From Myxococcota bacterium (GTDB lineage Bacteria; Myxococcota_A; UBA796; UBA2385): a DNA stretch of 49,567 nucleotides. The position numbers and the translations under genes were made by a program. Below the pieces are notes generated by a model. The model was not told the DNA's origin, ran no database searches, and saw nothing but the letters and a program-made list of their open reading frames with translations. Within the stretch, counting starts at the first letter, position 1; the number at the start of each line of letters is the position of its first letter. Of this stretch, positions 33,264 to 40,983 are shown in pieces. Where the stretch lies: positions 1 to 49,567 of the forward strand of contig JAKLKF010000016.1 of NCBI GenBank assembly GCA_023150805.1, given 5' to 3'.

Positions 33264-35023
33264 GGGGTCGGGGTGGGCGGGGGCGGAGCGGGGGGGCGGT
33301 GGGCGCCGCGGGGCAGCACCTGGCCGTCGCGACCCCGGGGCAGGCCGAGCGCGTCGGGGGGCCCGGGGGGAGGCGCCGCGGGCAGCCCTGGGGGGGGGCG
33401 CGCGAGGTCGGGCAGCGCGACGAAGCGCAGGTCGTCTCCGTCGGCGGGGACGGCGGCGGGCTGCACCCACTGGCCATCGGGCACCAGCCACAGCACCCGG
33501 CAGTCCCGCGACAAGGTGCGGGTCCAGGCCGGGCGCAGCTCCTGGCTGCGGACGAGGCGGGCGATCAGGGTCAGGCTGCGGGGGTAGCGCAGGCGCCAGG
33601 ACGCGTCGCGCTCGCCGCAGGCGTAGTGCACCAGGGCGTGCACGCGGGGCAGCCCCTCCAGGGGGGCGTCGCCCCGCAGGTCCAGCAGGTCGACCCGGTC
33701 GTGCCCGGCCAGGAACAGCTCCAGGCGACCGGGCTCCTCGCTGTAGGGGACCAGCAGGCCCTGGTCCACGCCCAAGGTGCACCGGCCCTGGTCCGGGCAG
33801 GAGGCGGCCAGGAGCTGCGCCAGCTCCTGCCGGCCCCAGGCGGTGTAGGGGCGGTAGGGAGAGTGCAGGCTGGCCTGGGGGGGCAGGCTCAAGGCGCCCA
33901 GCAAGGGCGAGAGGGCCGAGGGCTCGGCGGGCGGGGGCAGCAGGCGCGGCAGGTGCAGCAGCAGCCACGGCGCCAGCGCCAGCGCGGGCCCCAGGCGCGG
34001 CAGGTGGGCCAGCCCCGCCCCGCCCAGGATGGCCAGCGCCGCGAAGCCGACCAGGAAGTTGTCCATGCCGGCCCGGAAGGCGGCCCACAGCGCGAGGGTC
34101 AGGGCGACCCAGGACAGCAGCAGGCGGCCGGGCGCCCTTCGCCCCCGGGCCAGGAAGAACGCGCCGCCGACCAGGGCGGCGACGGGCACCAGCGGGCCGG
34201 CGCCGAGCAGCACCTGCTCGAGGAGGGGCGGGACGTCGCGCGCGTAGCGCTCGCGCGCCTCGACCTTGGGCCCCAGGTACCGGCCCAGCGAGACCAGGGC
34301 GGGCGCGGCCCCCAGCAGCCAGGCGCCGGCGACGACGGCGAGGGTCCGGGGCGGGGGGCGCCGCCCGTCCACCCCGGCCGCCATCGCCAGGCCCAGCGGC
34401 GCCAGCCAGGGCAGGGCGCTCGGGCGCAGCAGCACGGCCAGGGCGCCCAGCAGGCCCGACCACCCGGCGCCGCGCGGCAGGGTCGGGTCCCGCAGCCAGG
34501 GCAGGGCCGCGCCGAGGATCAGCACCGCCTCGGGCACGTGGATCCACGACAGGCGGGGGAAGATCGCCAGGAAGGGCGACCCTGCGGCCAGCAGCAGGGC
34601 CAGCAGCGCCGCCCGCGCGGCCCGGGCGCCCGCTCCCGCGTCGCGGGTGTGGCCGCCGACGTCGGACACCGCGGCCGCCGCCACCGCCACCAGGGCGAAC
34701 AGGGCCAACATCCAGGCCAGGTCGACCACCTGGAAGGTGGCCGGGGACCGGCCGACCAGGGCCAGCCAGCCAGCGAGCAGCGCCTCGTACCAGCCGCCGG
34801 AGTGCGACAGCAGCGGGCGCAGGGTCGCGTCGGCCTCGCCGCCCTCGCCGACCAGCCAGGCCCAGACCTGCGGCACGCGCTGGTAGAACAGGCCCAGGTC
34901 CCGCGGCAGGCGCGCGTCCCGCAGGATCCAGTCGACGTGCAGGGCGGCGGGCACACCGGCGGCGACCAGGCCCAGGGTCCAGGCCAGGGCGGAGGAGGCG
35001 CGGCGATCGGCCGAGGGGGGCAC
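33260..35023 (-). CDS. Polytopic membrane protein, GT-C/PMT-like
   Basis: 587 residues, GTG start at 35023, nine bases after the previous stop. Roughly ten transmembrane segments occupy residues 10-345, with the first loop containing HVDWILRDARLPRDLG, an Asp-rich motif consistent with GT39/GT83-type transferases. A soluble C-terminal domain follows from about residue 360 (HSPYRPYTAWGRQELAQLLAASC; VDLLDLRGDAPLEG), ending in a long Pro/Arg tail. The ATGA overlap with the next gene shows translational coupling. The protein probably acts on lipid-linked sugars at the inner membrane. Confidence 0.7.
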   Translation of the reverse strand: MPPSADRRASSALAWTLGLVAAGVPAALHVDWILRDARLPRDLGLFYQRVPQVWAWLVGEGGEADATLRPLLSHSGGWYEALLAGWLALVGRSPATFQVVDLAWMLALFALVAVAAAAVSDVGGHTRDAGAGARAARAALLALLLAAGSPFLAIFPRLSWIHVPEAVLILGAALPWLRDPTLPRGAGWSGLLGALAVLLRPSALPWLAPLGLAMAAGVDGRRPPPRTLAVVAGAWLLGAAPALVSLGRYLGPKVEARERYARDVPPLLEQVLLGAGPLVPVAALVGGAFFLARGRRAPGRLLLSWVALTLALWAAFRAGMDNFLVGFAALAILGGAGLAHLPRLGPALALAPWLLLHLPRLLPPPAEPSALSPLLGALSLPPQASLHSPYRPYTAWGRQELAQLLAASCPDQGRCTLGVDQGLLVPYSEEPGRLELFLAGHDRVDLLDLRGDAPLEGLPRVHALVHYACGERDASWRLRYPRSLTLIARLVRSQELRPAWTRTLSRDCRVLWLVPDGQWVQPAAVPADGDDLRFVALPDLARPPPGLPAAPPPGPPDALGLPRGRDGQVLPRGAHRPPAPPPPTPTP

Positions 35024-35032
35024 GGTGGGCGC

Positions 35033-36613
35033 CTAATCGGGACCGGCGGGGCCTGGCGGCGCGCGGTCGGCGGGTGTCGTCCGCAGGTGGCGCAGGCGCT
35101 GCCGCTCGTGGCGCGGGGAAGCGGGCTCCACCGGCGCCTCGCAGGGTGGATCCATGGTCGCGGGCAGCGGGGGAGAGGGGAAGGCCGGGGTGTCGGCGCG
35201 CGGCGCCGAGCCCGCGCAGGGGCGCGCCGTCCCCCGCAGATCCGGCCGCAGGCGGTACAGGTCGAAGCGGCGGCTCTGGAGGGGGACCGGCTCCCACGGC
35301 AGGTCCCCGGGCGGCGTGCCGGCGGTCCAGCTCGCCCAGGCCGCGGCGTCCGCGACGACCGGGTCGGCCGCGGCGTGCCCCCGCTCCGGCGGCGCCCGGC
35401 GGGGGGCGTGGCGGGGCAGGGGGCAGAACAGGAAGGCTCGCGGCTCGCCGGCGGCGAGATCCCCCGGCGCGGCCGCCGCGCACAGCTCGGCGCCCAGGCT
35501 CGCCAGCGCCGCGGTCTCGGCCGCCTCCTCGCGCGCCAGGGCCAGGGCGCCCTTCCACCGCAGGCCGCCCGCGGCCGTGACCCCCACGACCAGCAGCAGG
35601 GCGAGCGCCCGCTCCCGCCGGCTGGCCAGGGCCGTCCAGCCGGCCAGGGCGGCCACCGAGATCGGGAGCAGCACGGCGACGTGTCGCGGCTGGCTCCACA
35701 CGCCCAGCGCGGCCAGCCCGCTGGCCTGCGCCAGGGCGAGCGCCCACCAGCGCCGGCGCAGCGCCGCCGCCGCGCCCAGCGCCAGGGTCAGCCAGCCCTC
35801 GGGGTGGCGCTGCAGGGTCCAGGCGGCCCGCCGGAGCAGGCGGTGGAGGCCCTGCGCGTCGAGGACCCACGCCGGCACCTGCGGTGGCGGCAGGTCCTGG
35901 CTGTCCCGCGCCACCCGGCCCAGCCAGCGCCAGTCCCAGGGCGCGATGGCGTCGGCGAGCAGGGCCGCGGGCAGCGCCGCGCCCAGCAGCAGCAGGGCCG
36001 GGCCGAGCAGGCGCCACCGCGGCGGCAGCGCGGCGCGGGCGGCGATGCCGAGGGCCGCTCCAGCGGCGACGACGGGTCCCAGCTCGCGCGCCAGGATCGC
36101 GGCGCCCAGGCCCACCCCGGCGCCGGCGCACGCGCCCGGCGAGGGGCGGGGACCCGCGGCCGCCACCTGCTGCGCGCCCGCCGCGGCGGCGAGGAAGGCC
36201 AGGGCGGTGAGGGCGTCTGGCCCCGCCTGCCAGGCGGTGCTGGCCAGGACCGGCAGCGCGAGCAGGCCCAGGCCGGCGGCGAGCGACAGCGCCGGCGTCG
36301 CGCCCAGGCGCCCGGCGAGGAGCGCGGCCAGCCCGGCGGTCAGCGGCAGGGCGACGGCGCTGAGCAGCAGCCAGGCGCCGTGCCAGGGCAGGCCGATGCT
36401 CGCCAGGCCCGCGACCAGGAGCGGGCCCAGCGGCGGCAGGGGCCAGCCGGCGCCGTGGGCGGCGTCGACGCTGGCGAAGACCCACAGGTCGGGGTCCGAG
36501 CCGGTGCCGGCGGTGACCCCGCCCAGGTGGGCGCCCAGGCGGCAGGCCAGGGCCACCAGCGCCGCCGCCACCAGCGCCACCGCGGCCAGGGCCGGGCGGG
36601 CCCCGGGCCTCAC
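35033..36613 (-). CDS. Polytopic membrane protein, GT-C-like
   Basis: 526 residues with a GTG start at 36613 that overlaps the stop of the lipoprotein gene (GTGA). It is extremely Ala/Leu-rich with about nine to ten predicted membrane segments over residues 8-365. The first periplasmic loop carries TGSDPDLWVFASVD, where the Asp residues are candidates for the catalytic/metal site of a GT-C transferase. The soluble C-terminus is short and Pro/Arg-rich. It is the first of three membrane genes and shares their general architecture but little obvious sequence. Confidence 0.65.
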   Translation of the reverse strand: MRPGARPALAAVALVAAALVALACRLGAHLGGVTAGTGSDPDLWVFASVDAAHGAGWPLPPLGPLLVAGLASIGLPWHGAWLLLSAVALPLTAGLAALLAGRLGATPALSLAAGLGLLALPVLASTAWQAGPDALTALAFLAAAAGAQQVAAAGPRPSPGACAGAGVGLGAAILARELGPVVAAGAALGIAARAALPPRWRLLGPALLLLGAALPAALLADAIAPWDWRWLGRVARDSQDLPPPQVPAWVLDAQGLHRLLRRAAWTLQRHPEGWLTLALGAAAALRRRWWALALAQASGLAALGVWSQPRHVAVLLPISVAALAGWTALASRRERALALLLVVGVTAAGGLRWKGALALAREEAAETAALASLGAELCAAAAPGDLAAGEPRAFLFCPLPRHAPRRAPPERGHAAADPVVADAAAWASWTAGTPPGDLPWEPVPLQSRRFDLYRLRPDLRGTARPCAGSAPRADTPAFPSPPLPATMDPPCEAPVEPASPRHERQRLRHLRTTPADRAPPGPAGPD

Positions 36614-37980
36614 GGACCCCGTCCCCGCGGGCGTCGGGGGGGAGGGGTGGGGGTTGGCTGCGGGCCAGCGGTGGGCACCTCCCCCGGCAGCGGGGCGCGG
36701 GCCAGGCGCTCGGCGGTCGCGACCGCGGCGGGGTCGGTGGAGCGGGCCCGCGCGGGCAGCCAGGCGCGGCGCGGCGGGCTCGCGCGCGGGCCGGCCTCGA
36801 CCAGGCAGCTCCGCGCGTCGTCGGCGTCGTCCGCCGAGCGCAGGCGCACGGGGTCGGCCAGGTAGTGGACCCGCGGCAGGTGGGGCAGGGCGGGAGCCTG
36901 GGGGCTCCAGGTGCTGGCCACCTCGTAGGCCTTCCGGCCGGGCCGCCCCGCGGGGTCATGCCGCGCCAGCGCCTCGCCCAGCGCGGCCTGGGCGGCGTCC
37001 AGCGGCTCGTCGGCCGGGCGCCCCTCCGCGACCAGCCGCTCGGCGAGGGCGCAGCGCAGGTGCGGCCAGGCGGCGGGCGGCAGGTCGGCCGCGGCGGCTC
37101 CGGCCGCCACCTCGCCGTGGTCCACGGCCATCCACAGCACCGTCGCCCACAGCTTGTCCTCCACCAGCGGCCCCAGGCCCGGGGCGCCGACCTCGGCAGC
37201 GTGGGCCTCCACGGCCTGTGCGCAGGCGGAGATCGCCTGGCCCAGCCGCCCCCAGGCGAGGTCGCCGCTGGCCCCCGCCGGAGGGGCGACCGCGCCGAGC
37301 CTGCCGCCCACGTGCTGCAGGCACTGGGCGCGGAAGGCCCCGGCGGCCAGGCACAGGCTGCCCGCCCGCCCCGCGGCAGCCACCAGCGGGTCGCCCGGGC
37401 CGGCGCCTTCGGGTGCGCGTGGCCCGGCGGCCTCGACCAGGGGCAGCTCGCTGGCGCGGAAAACGCACTCGTCCCGCCAGCGGGGATCGTCCTCCGCCGC
37501 GCAGATCGCCACTGCGTCGGGTGGCTCGGCGGCCGCCGCCGTCCGCTGGCGACAGCCGCGAGGGTCCGGGTCGGTCGCGCAGCCCGCCTCCCGGGGGGGG
37601 CCCGACGCGGCAGGGCCCAGCGCGCCCAGCCGGGCCAGGCGGTCCACCAGCCCGCCGGGATCCCCGCGCCCCTCCGGCGGGGGCAGGCCCTTGGCGCCGG
37701 GCGTGGGCTGGTGCAGGTGGGGGCGCTCGTTGAGCGCGAGGCAGCGCTCGCGGTCGGCTGGGTCCAGGGTCGCGCACAGGGCCCGGGTGGTGCCGGGCCA
37801 CGCCTCGCTGACCGCGACCACCAGCGACAGGCGCTCCAGCGGATCCTGCACCTGCCGGAGCTCGGCCTCGACCTCGGCCGGCGCCTGGGGCCAGGCGGCG
37901 ACCATCCGCTCGACGCGGGCGGGGTCGGGCCCGGGGTCGGCGGCGGGAGGAGGGGCGCAGGAGAGCAGGAGCCAGAGCAT
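36610..37980 (-). CDS. Lipoprotein heading the membrane-protein operon
   Basis: 456 residues, ATG at 37980. The short signal MLWLLLSC has a lipobox and is followed by a Pro/Ala/Asp stretch. The mature protein is helical, Ala-rich and holds many paired Cys residues (TRALCATLDPADRERC; VAICAAEDDPRWRDEC; SLCLAAGAFRAQC; SACAQAVEAHA). The CxA...xxxC spacing recurs, as in helical-hairpin repeat proteins stabilised by disulfides. The C-terminus is Pro/Arg-rich. No family was recognised. Coupling by GTGA to the first GT-C-like gene suggests it is a periplasmic partner of that system. Confidence 0.65.
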   Translation of the reverse strand: MLWLLLSCAPPPAADPGPDPARVERMVAAWPQAPAEVEAELRQVQDPLERLSLVVAVSEAWPGTTRALCATLDPADRERCLALNERPHLHQPTPGAKGLPPPEGRGDPGGLVDRLARLGALGPAASGPPREAGCATDPDPRGCRQRTAAAAEPPDAVAICAAEDDPRWRDECVFRASELPLVEAAGPRAPEGAGPGDPLVAAAGRAGSLCLAAGAFRAQCLQHVGGRLGAVAPPAGASGDLAWGRLGQAISACAQAVEAHAAEVGAPGLGPLVEDKLWATVLWMAVDHGEVAAGAAAADLPPAAWPHLRCALAERLVAEGRPADEPLDAAQAALGEALARHDPAGRPGRKAYEVASTWSPQAPALPHLPRVHYLADPVRLRSADDADDARSCLVEAGPRASPPRRAWLPARARSTDPAAVATAERLARAPLPGEVPTAGPQPTPTPPPRRPRGRGP

Positions 37981-38094
37981 CGCGAGGCGATGGGTATCCG
38001 GCGGCGGTGCTCGGCGTCCGGTTCGCAGCGCGCCGTGCGTCCTGTCGGTGCGCCGCCAGAGGCCAGGGTTACAGGTGCGCACCTCGGAGCCACC

Positions 38095-38844
38095 ATGTCC
38101 TCGTCCTCGTCCTCCTCGCCCGGGTCCTCGCTGGGCCGCATCCGCCACCTCGCCCGGAAGGTCCGGGGTCGCCTGGGGGGCCGCCCGGCCACCATCGGCG
38201 ATCACTTCGGTCCCGACAACGACGTGGCCTTCGCCGTGCTGGAGGAGGAGGGCGACGCCGCCTTCCAGCGCGTGGGGGCCAGCCTGGTGGGCGCCTGGGA
38301 GGTGGCGATCACCGACCTGGCCCGCGCCCTGGAGCCCCGGCTCGAGTCGGCGGCCAAGTACAAGCTGACCGAGCGCCTCTCCGACTCGCTGGTGCCGACC
38401 CAGCAGCCCCTGCAGGACGCCAAGCACCAGTTCGCCTCGGCCGTGAAGAAGGGGGCCCAGGCGGGGCTGAAGTCCGGGCGCCTGGCCGACGCGGTCGCGC
38501 CCGCCGTCGCCATGGTGGACGGCCTCGCCGTGCCCGTGGGCAAGGGCTGGCAGAAGTCGACCGACTACATGCAGCCCATCTGGGACGCGCTGCCCGACGG
38601 CGCGGCGGCCAAGGCCGACTTCGGCGCGCTCGGCCCCCGCCTGCAGGCGCTCCTGGAGGAGCAGGCCCGCGTCTACCGGCAGGCCCTGGAGGACCTGCCC
38701 CGGCAGCCGGACCTGGAGCGGGCGATCCGGGACGCCATGGAGGCCTGGTACGCGAAGGTGAGCGTCGGCATCGAGCTGATCGTCTACGACGGCCGCACCG
38801 TGCTGGTGCGCGCCGCCGAGCGACTGCCGACGCGCCCGGCCTGA
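38095..38844 (+). CDS. Helical protein of unknown function
   Basis: 249 residues, ATG at 38095 with GGAG about eight bases upstream. It begins with a run of serines (MSSSSSSS) and a basic stretch (RIRHLARKVRGRLGG), then is predicted almost wholly helical with mixed charge (DDVAFAVLEEEGDAAFQRV-like, LEPRLESAAKYKLTERLSD, LQALLEEQARVYRQALEDL). A final beta hairpin (IELIVYDGRTVLVRA) ends the protein. No signal peptide or membrane segment is seen, so it is probably cytoplasmic. It may share control with the divergent lipoprotein operon across 114 bp. I do not recognise the family. Confidence 0.65.
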   Translation: MSSSSSSSPGSSLGRIRHLARKVRGRLGGRPATIGDHFGPDNDVAFAVLEEEGDAAFQRVGASLVGAWEVAITDLARALEPRLESAAKYKLTERLSDSLVPTQQPLQDAKHQFASAVKKGAQAGLKSGRLADAVAPAVAMVDGLAVPVGKGWQKSTDYMQPIWDALPDGAAAKADFGALGPRLQALLEEQARVYRQALEDLPRQPDLERAIRDAMEAWYAKVSVGIELIVYDGRTVLVRAAERLPTRPA

Positions 38845-38892
38845 GCCGGGGCCGGGTTGTCAGGCGCTCGTCAGGGGTTGGTGCGAATTCCG

Positions 38893-38907
38893 CTTCGCAG
38901 TGCGAAG
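38893..38907. promoter_or_regulatory. Perfect 7-1-7 palindrome, candidate operator
   Basis: CTTCGCA-G-TGCGAAG is a perfect dyad 56 bp upstream of the TTG start at 38963. A further TGCGAA half-site lies at 38882-38887, so three half-sites occupy 26 bp. The location between a stop and a new gene suggests a repressor or activator site, but the regulator is unknown. It could also be a hairpin in the leader. Confidence 0.4.
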
Positions 38908-38962
38908 GCGCTTTCCCTCGGCGCCCGACTCTCGTAGGGTAGCCCGGTCGCCCGGAGCCCCC

Positions 38963-39757
38963 TTGCCCCAGCGCCCGTACCGGCCTCGCCCCATCCCGCT
39001 GCGCAGCTTCGCGCCGGCGCTGCTGGCGGGCCTGCTGTCGCTGGGCCTGGCCCCGCGCGAGGTCGCGGCTCCCGACGCCGACGTGCCGCTGCTGCCGGCG
39101 GCGGGAGTGCCCGCCCCCACGGTGGCGGTGGCCGACCCGCAGCCGGCGACCCAGGGACCTGCCCTTCCCTGCGACGGTGGCGAGGCGTCGCCGCTGGACG
39201 TGCTGGCCACCACGGCGCTGGACCTGGCCCGCGCGCGGATCGCCTACAACAGCGAGGCGTTCAGCGACTGCTCCGGCATCATGCACCGGATGCTCGGGCA
39301 GGTGGCGCAGCGCTGCGACGGCGCCCGCACCCCCAGCCCCGAGGTGGCGCGGTCGTCGCGGGAGCTGGCGGCCTGGTTCGACGCCCGCGGCCTGCTGGTC
39401 CCGGTCCCCCAGGTCGAGGACGCCGACCGCTGGCTGGTCCCCGGCGCCATCACCTTCTACACGCCGCCGCGGCAGCGCGCGGTCGACCGGGTGGTGCACA
39501 CCGCGGTCGTGGTCGACGTCGAGCGAGACGACCAGGGTCGGGTGCTGGGCATGACCCTCTTCCACGGTCGCCAGCCGGGCACCGTCGCCAGCTACACCGA
39601 CTGGCACCGGCGCGACGGACCCCTGCCGCTGGGCAACGGGGACGAGGCGCTGTTCGCCGTCGCCTTCGCCCACCCCGACCTGGCGCTGGACGCGCCGGCG
39701 CTGCGGGACGACGGCCTGGCGGACCTGGGAGACGAGAGCGGCGCGACGGGCTTCTGA
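38963..39757 (+). CDS. NlpC/P60-like exported cysteine hydrolase
   Basis: 264 residues from a TTG at 38963 with GGAG upstream; the longer frame from 38900 lacks a better signal. The N-terminus is basic then hydrophobic (FAPALLAGLLSLGLAP), a signal or anchor. After a Pro/Ala linker comes a compact domain from about residue 85: YNSEAFSDCSGIMHRML supplies the candidate catalytic Cys, and VVHTAVVVDVE the His, in the order and spacing of NlpC/P60 peptidoglycan hydrolases. A second His lies in LFHGRQ. The length and the SDCSG motif support this fold, but the third catalytic residue is not clear. It would cut peptide stems in the wall or act on another periplasmic substrate. Confidence 0.6.
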   Translation: MPQRPYRPRPIPLRSFAPALLAGLLSLGLAPREVAAPDADVPLLPAAGVPAPTVAVADPQPATQGPALPCDGGEASPLDVLATTALDLARARIAYNSEAFSDCSGIMHRMLGQVAQRCDGARTPSPEVARSSRELAAWFDARGLLVPVPQVEDADRWLVPGAITFYTPPRQRAVDRVVHTAVVVDVERDDQGRVLGMTLFHGRQPGTVASYTDWHRRDGPLPLGNGDEALFAVAFAHPDLALDAPALRDDGLADLGDESGATGF

Positions 39758-39816
39758 GTAAGGGGCGGCGCGCTCCCCCCTCCACGAGGTGCCCCCTGTT
39801 CCCCACCCTGCTCGTC

Positions 39817-40674
39817 ATGCTCTCGCTGGACGACCGCGATCCGTCCGTGCTCGACGCCGTCGTCGCCGCCGTCCCCGCCGCCGGCGCCAGCCGCGTCGTC
39901 GTGGCCCATGTCTTCAACGAGGACCCGCTGCCGTCGCCGCTGGCCGACCTGCTGGAGCCCGAGGACCACACGCTGCCCCCCGAGCTGGAGCTGGCGGTGG
40001 AGGAGCTGGCGCGCCGGCTGCCGGGCGTCGAGGTCCGGGCCGACCACGCCACCGGCACGGTCGAGGCCGAGATCGCGCGGCTGGTCGAGGCGCACGGCGC
40101 CGACCTGGTCGTCCTGGGCCGCAACCCGGCCGAGGGGGACAAGCCGGGCTGGGGCTCCTCGGGCAGCAAGCTCATCCGCCTCGCGCCCTGCAGCGTCCTG
40201 GTCGTGCCGCGCGGCAGCCGCCTGGACACCTCGCGGGCGGTGGCCGGCCTGGACTTCTCCAAGGGGGGCATCCGCGCCCTGTCGGTGGCCGCTCGCCTGT
40301 GCGGGAGCGTGCGCGCGGTCTACCACTTCGAGATCCCGCGCTCCCGGCGCGCGGGCCTGACGATGGAGCAGTGGACGGCCAAGGTGCTGGCCTCGGCCCA
40401 GGCCCACCTGGAGCAGGACGTCCGCCCGTCGCTGCCCGACGGGGTGACCCCCGAGCTGGGCGTGGTCGGCACCGGCAAGGTGGGGGAGGCCCTCATCGAG
40501 CAGGCCGGCGAGGGCCTGCTGGTGGTGGGGTCCCGCGGCAGCACCACCCTGGCCTGGGCCCTGCTGGGCTCCTCGGCCAACCGCGTGTCGGCCCGGGCCC
40601 GCGGGCCGGTCCTGGTCGTGCGCGAGGTGGGTCGCCCGGCCGAGGGCGTGCTGGAGCGGCTGGTCCGCCGCTGA
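39817..40674 (+). CDS. Tandem universal stress protein (UspA)
   Basis: 285 residues from the ATG at 39817. The first beta-strand of a Usp domain normally begins a few residues earlier, and a CTG at 39796, seven codons upstream and preceded by GAGG, would restore it (FPTLLVMLSLDDRD). The true start may therefore be that rare CTG. Domain 1 covers about 1-130; its nucleotide loop is degenerate. Domain 2 keeps the full G-2x-G-9x-GS ATP-binding motif (GSRG...LLGSSANRV) and ends PVLVVRE. Such proteins bind ATP and help cells survive stress or arrest. It is monocistronic. Confidence 0.9.
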   Translation: MLSLDDRDPSVLDAVVAAVPAAGASRVVVAHVFNEDPLPSPLADLLEPEDHTLPPELELAVEELARRLPGVEVRADHATGTVEAEIARLVEAHGADLVVLGRNPAEGDKPGWGSSGSKLIRLAPCSVLVVPRGSRLDTSRAVAGLDFSKGGIRALSVAARLCGSVRAVYHFEIPRSRRAGLTMEQWTAKVLASAQAHLEQDVRPSLPDGVTPELGVVGTGKVGEALIEQAGEGLLVVGSRGSTTLAWALLGSSANRVSARARGPVLVVREVGRPAEGVLERLVRR

Positions 40675-40711
40675 ACCGCCCGGACCTGCCCGGTCCCTCG
40701 CGGGCCCAAGC

Positions 40712-40885
40712 TCAGCGCAGGCCGAGCACCCGGCTGGCCACCTGCTCCAGCACCCGGTCCAACAGCTCCTCGCGCTCGGCGCCCGGGGCGGGCGGGAGCA
40801 GGCGGAGGTGGGGGCGGGGGCGCGGCTCGGAGGGGGGGGCGCCGCGGGCGGGAGGGGTCGGGACCGGGGAGGAGCGCCGTGCCAT
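40712..40885 (-). CDS. Small Pro/Arg-rich protein
   Basis: 57 residues from the ATG at 40885, preceded by GAGG at a good distance; an in-frame ATG at 40909 is less well placed. The N-terminal 35 residues are Pro/Arg/Ser-rich and probably disordered, and the C-terminus is one amphipathic helix (EREELLDRVLEQVASRVLGL). No family is recognised. The presence of a ribosome-binding site is the main argument that it is real. Confidence 0.4.
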   Translation of the reverse strand: MARRSSPVPTPPARGAPPSEPRPRPHLRLLPPAPGAEREELLDRVLEQVASRVLGLR

Positions 40886-40983
40886 GGGGGAACCTCGGAG
40901 GTCGACCATAGCCGGGGTCGGAAGCCGTCGTCCAGCAACGATGCGGCGACGTCGGGCGGTGCGCGGAGGCGGTGTCTGCCGTC

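Noticed and set aside
33299..36865. A 1188-codon plus-strand frame
   Set aside because: Antisense to two membrane-protein genes; Gln/Gly/Arg-rich with no domain.
31272..38195. A continuous 2307-codon minus-strand frame ending at the same stop as the GT-C-like gene
   Set aside because: Only the part from 33263 has normal membrane-protein sequence; upstream the frame is an out-of-phase shadow of three other genes, which have their own starts and overlaps.
40682..40696. GGACC-TGCCC-GGTCC as a terminator between the UspA gene and the small ORF
   Set aside because: The stem is only 5 bp and has no T-tract; such short dyads are common by chance here.
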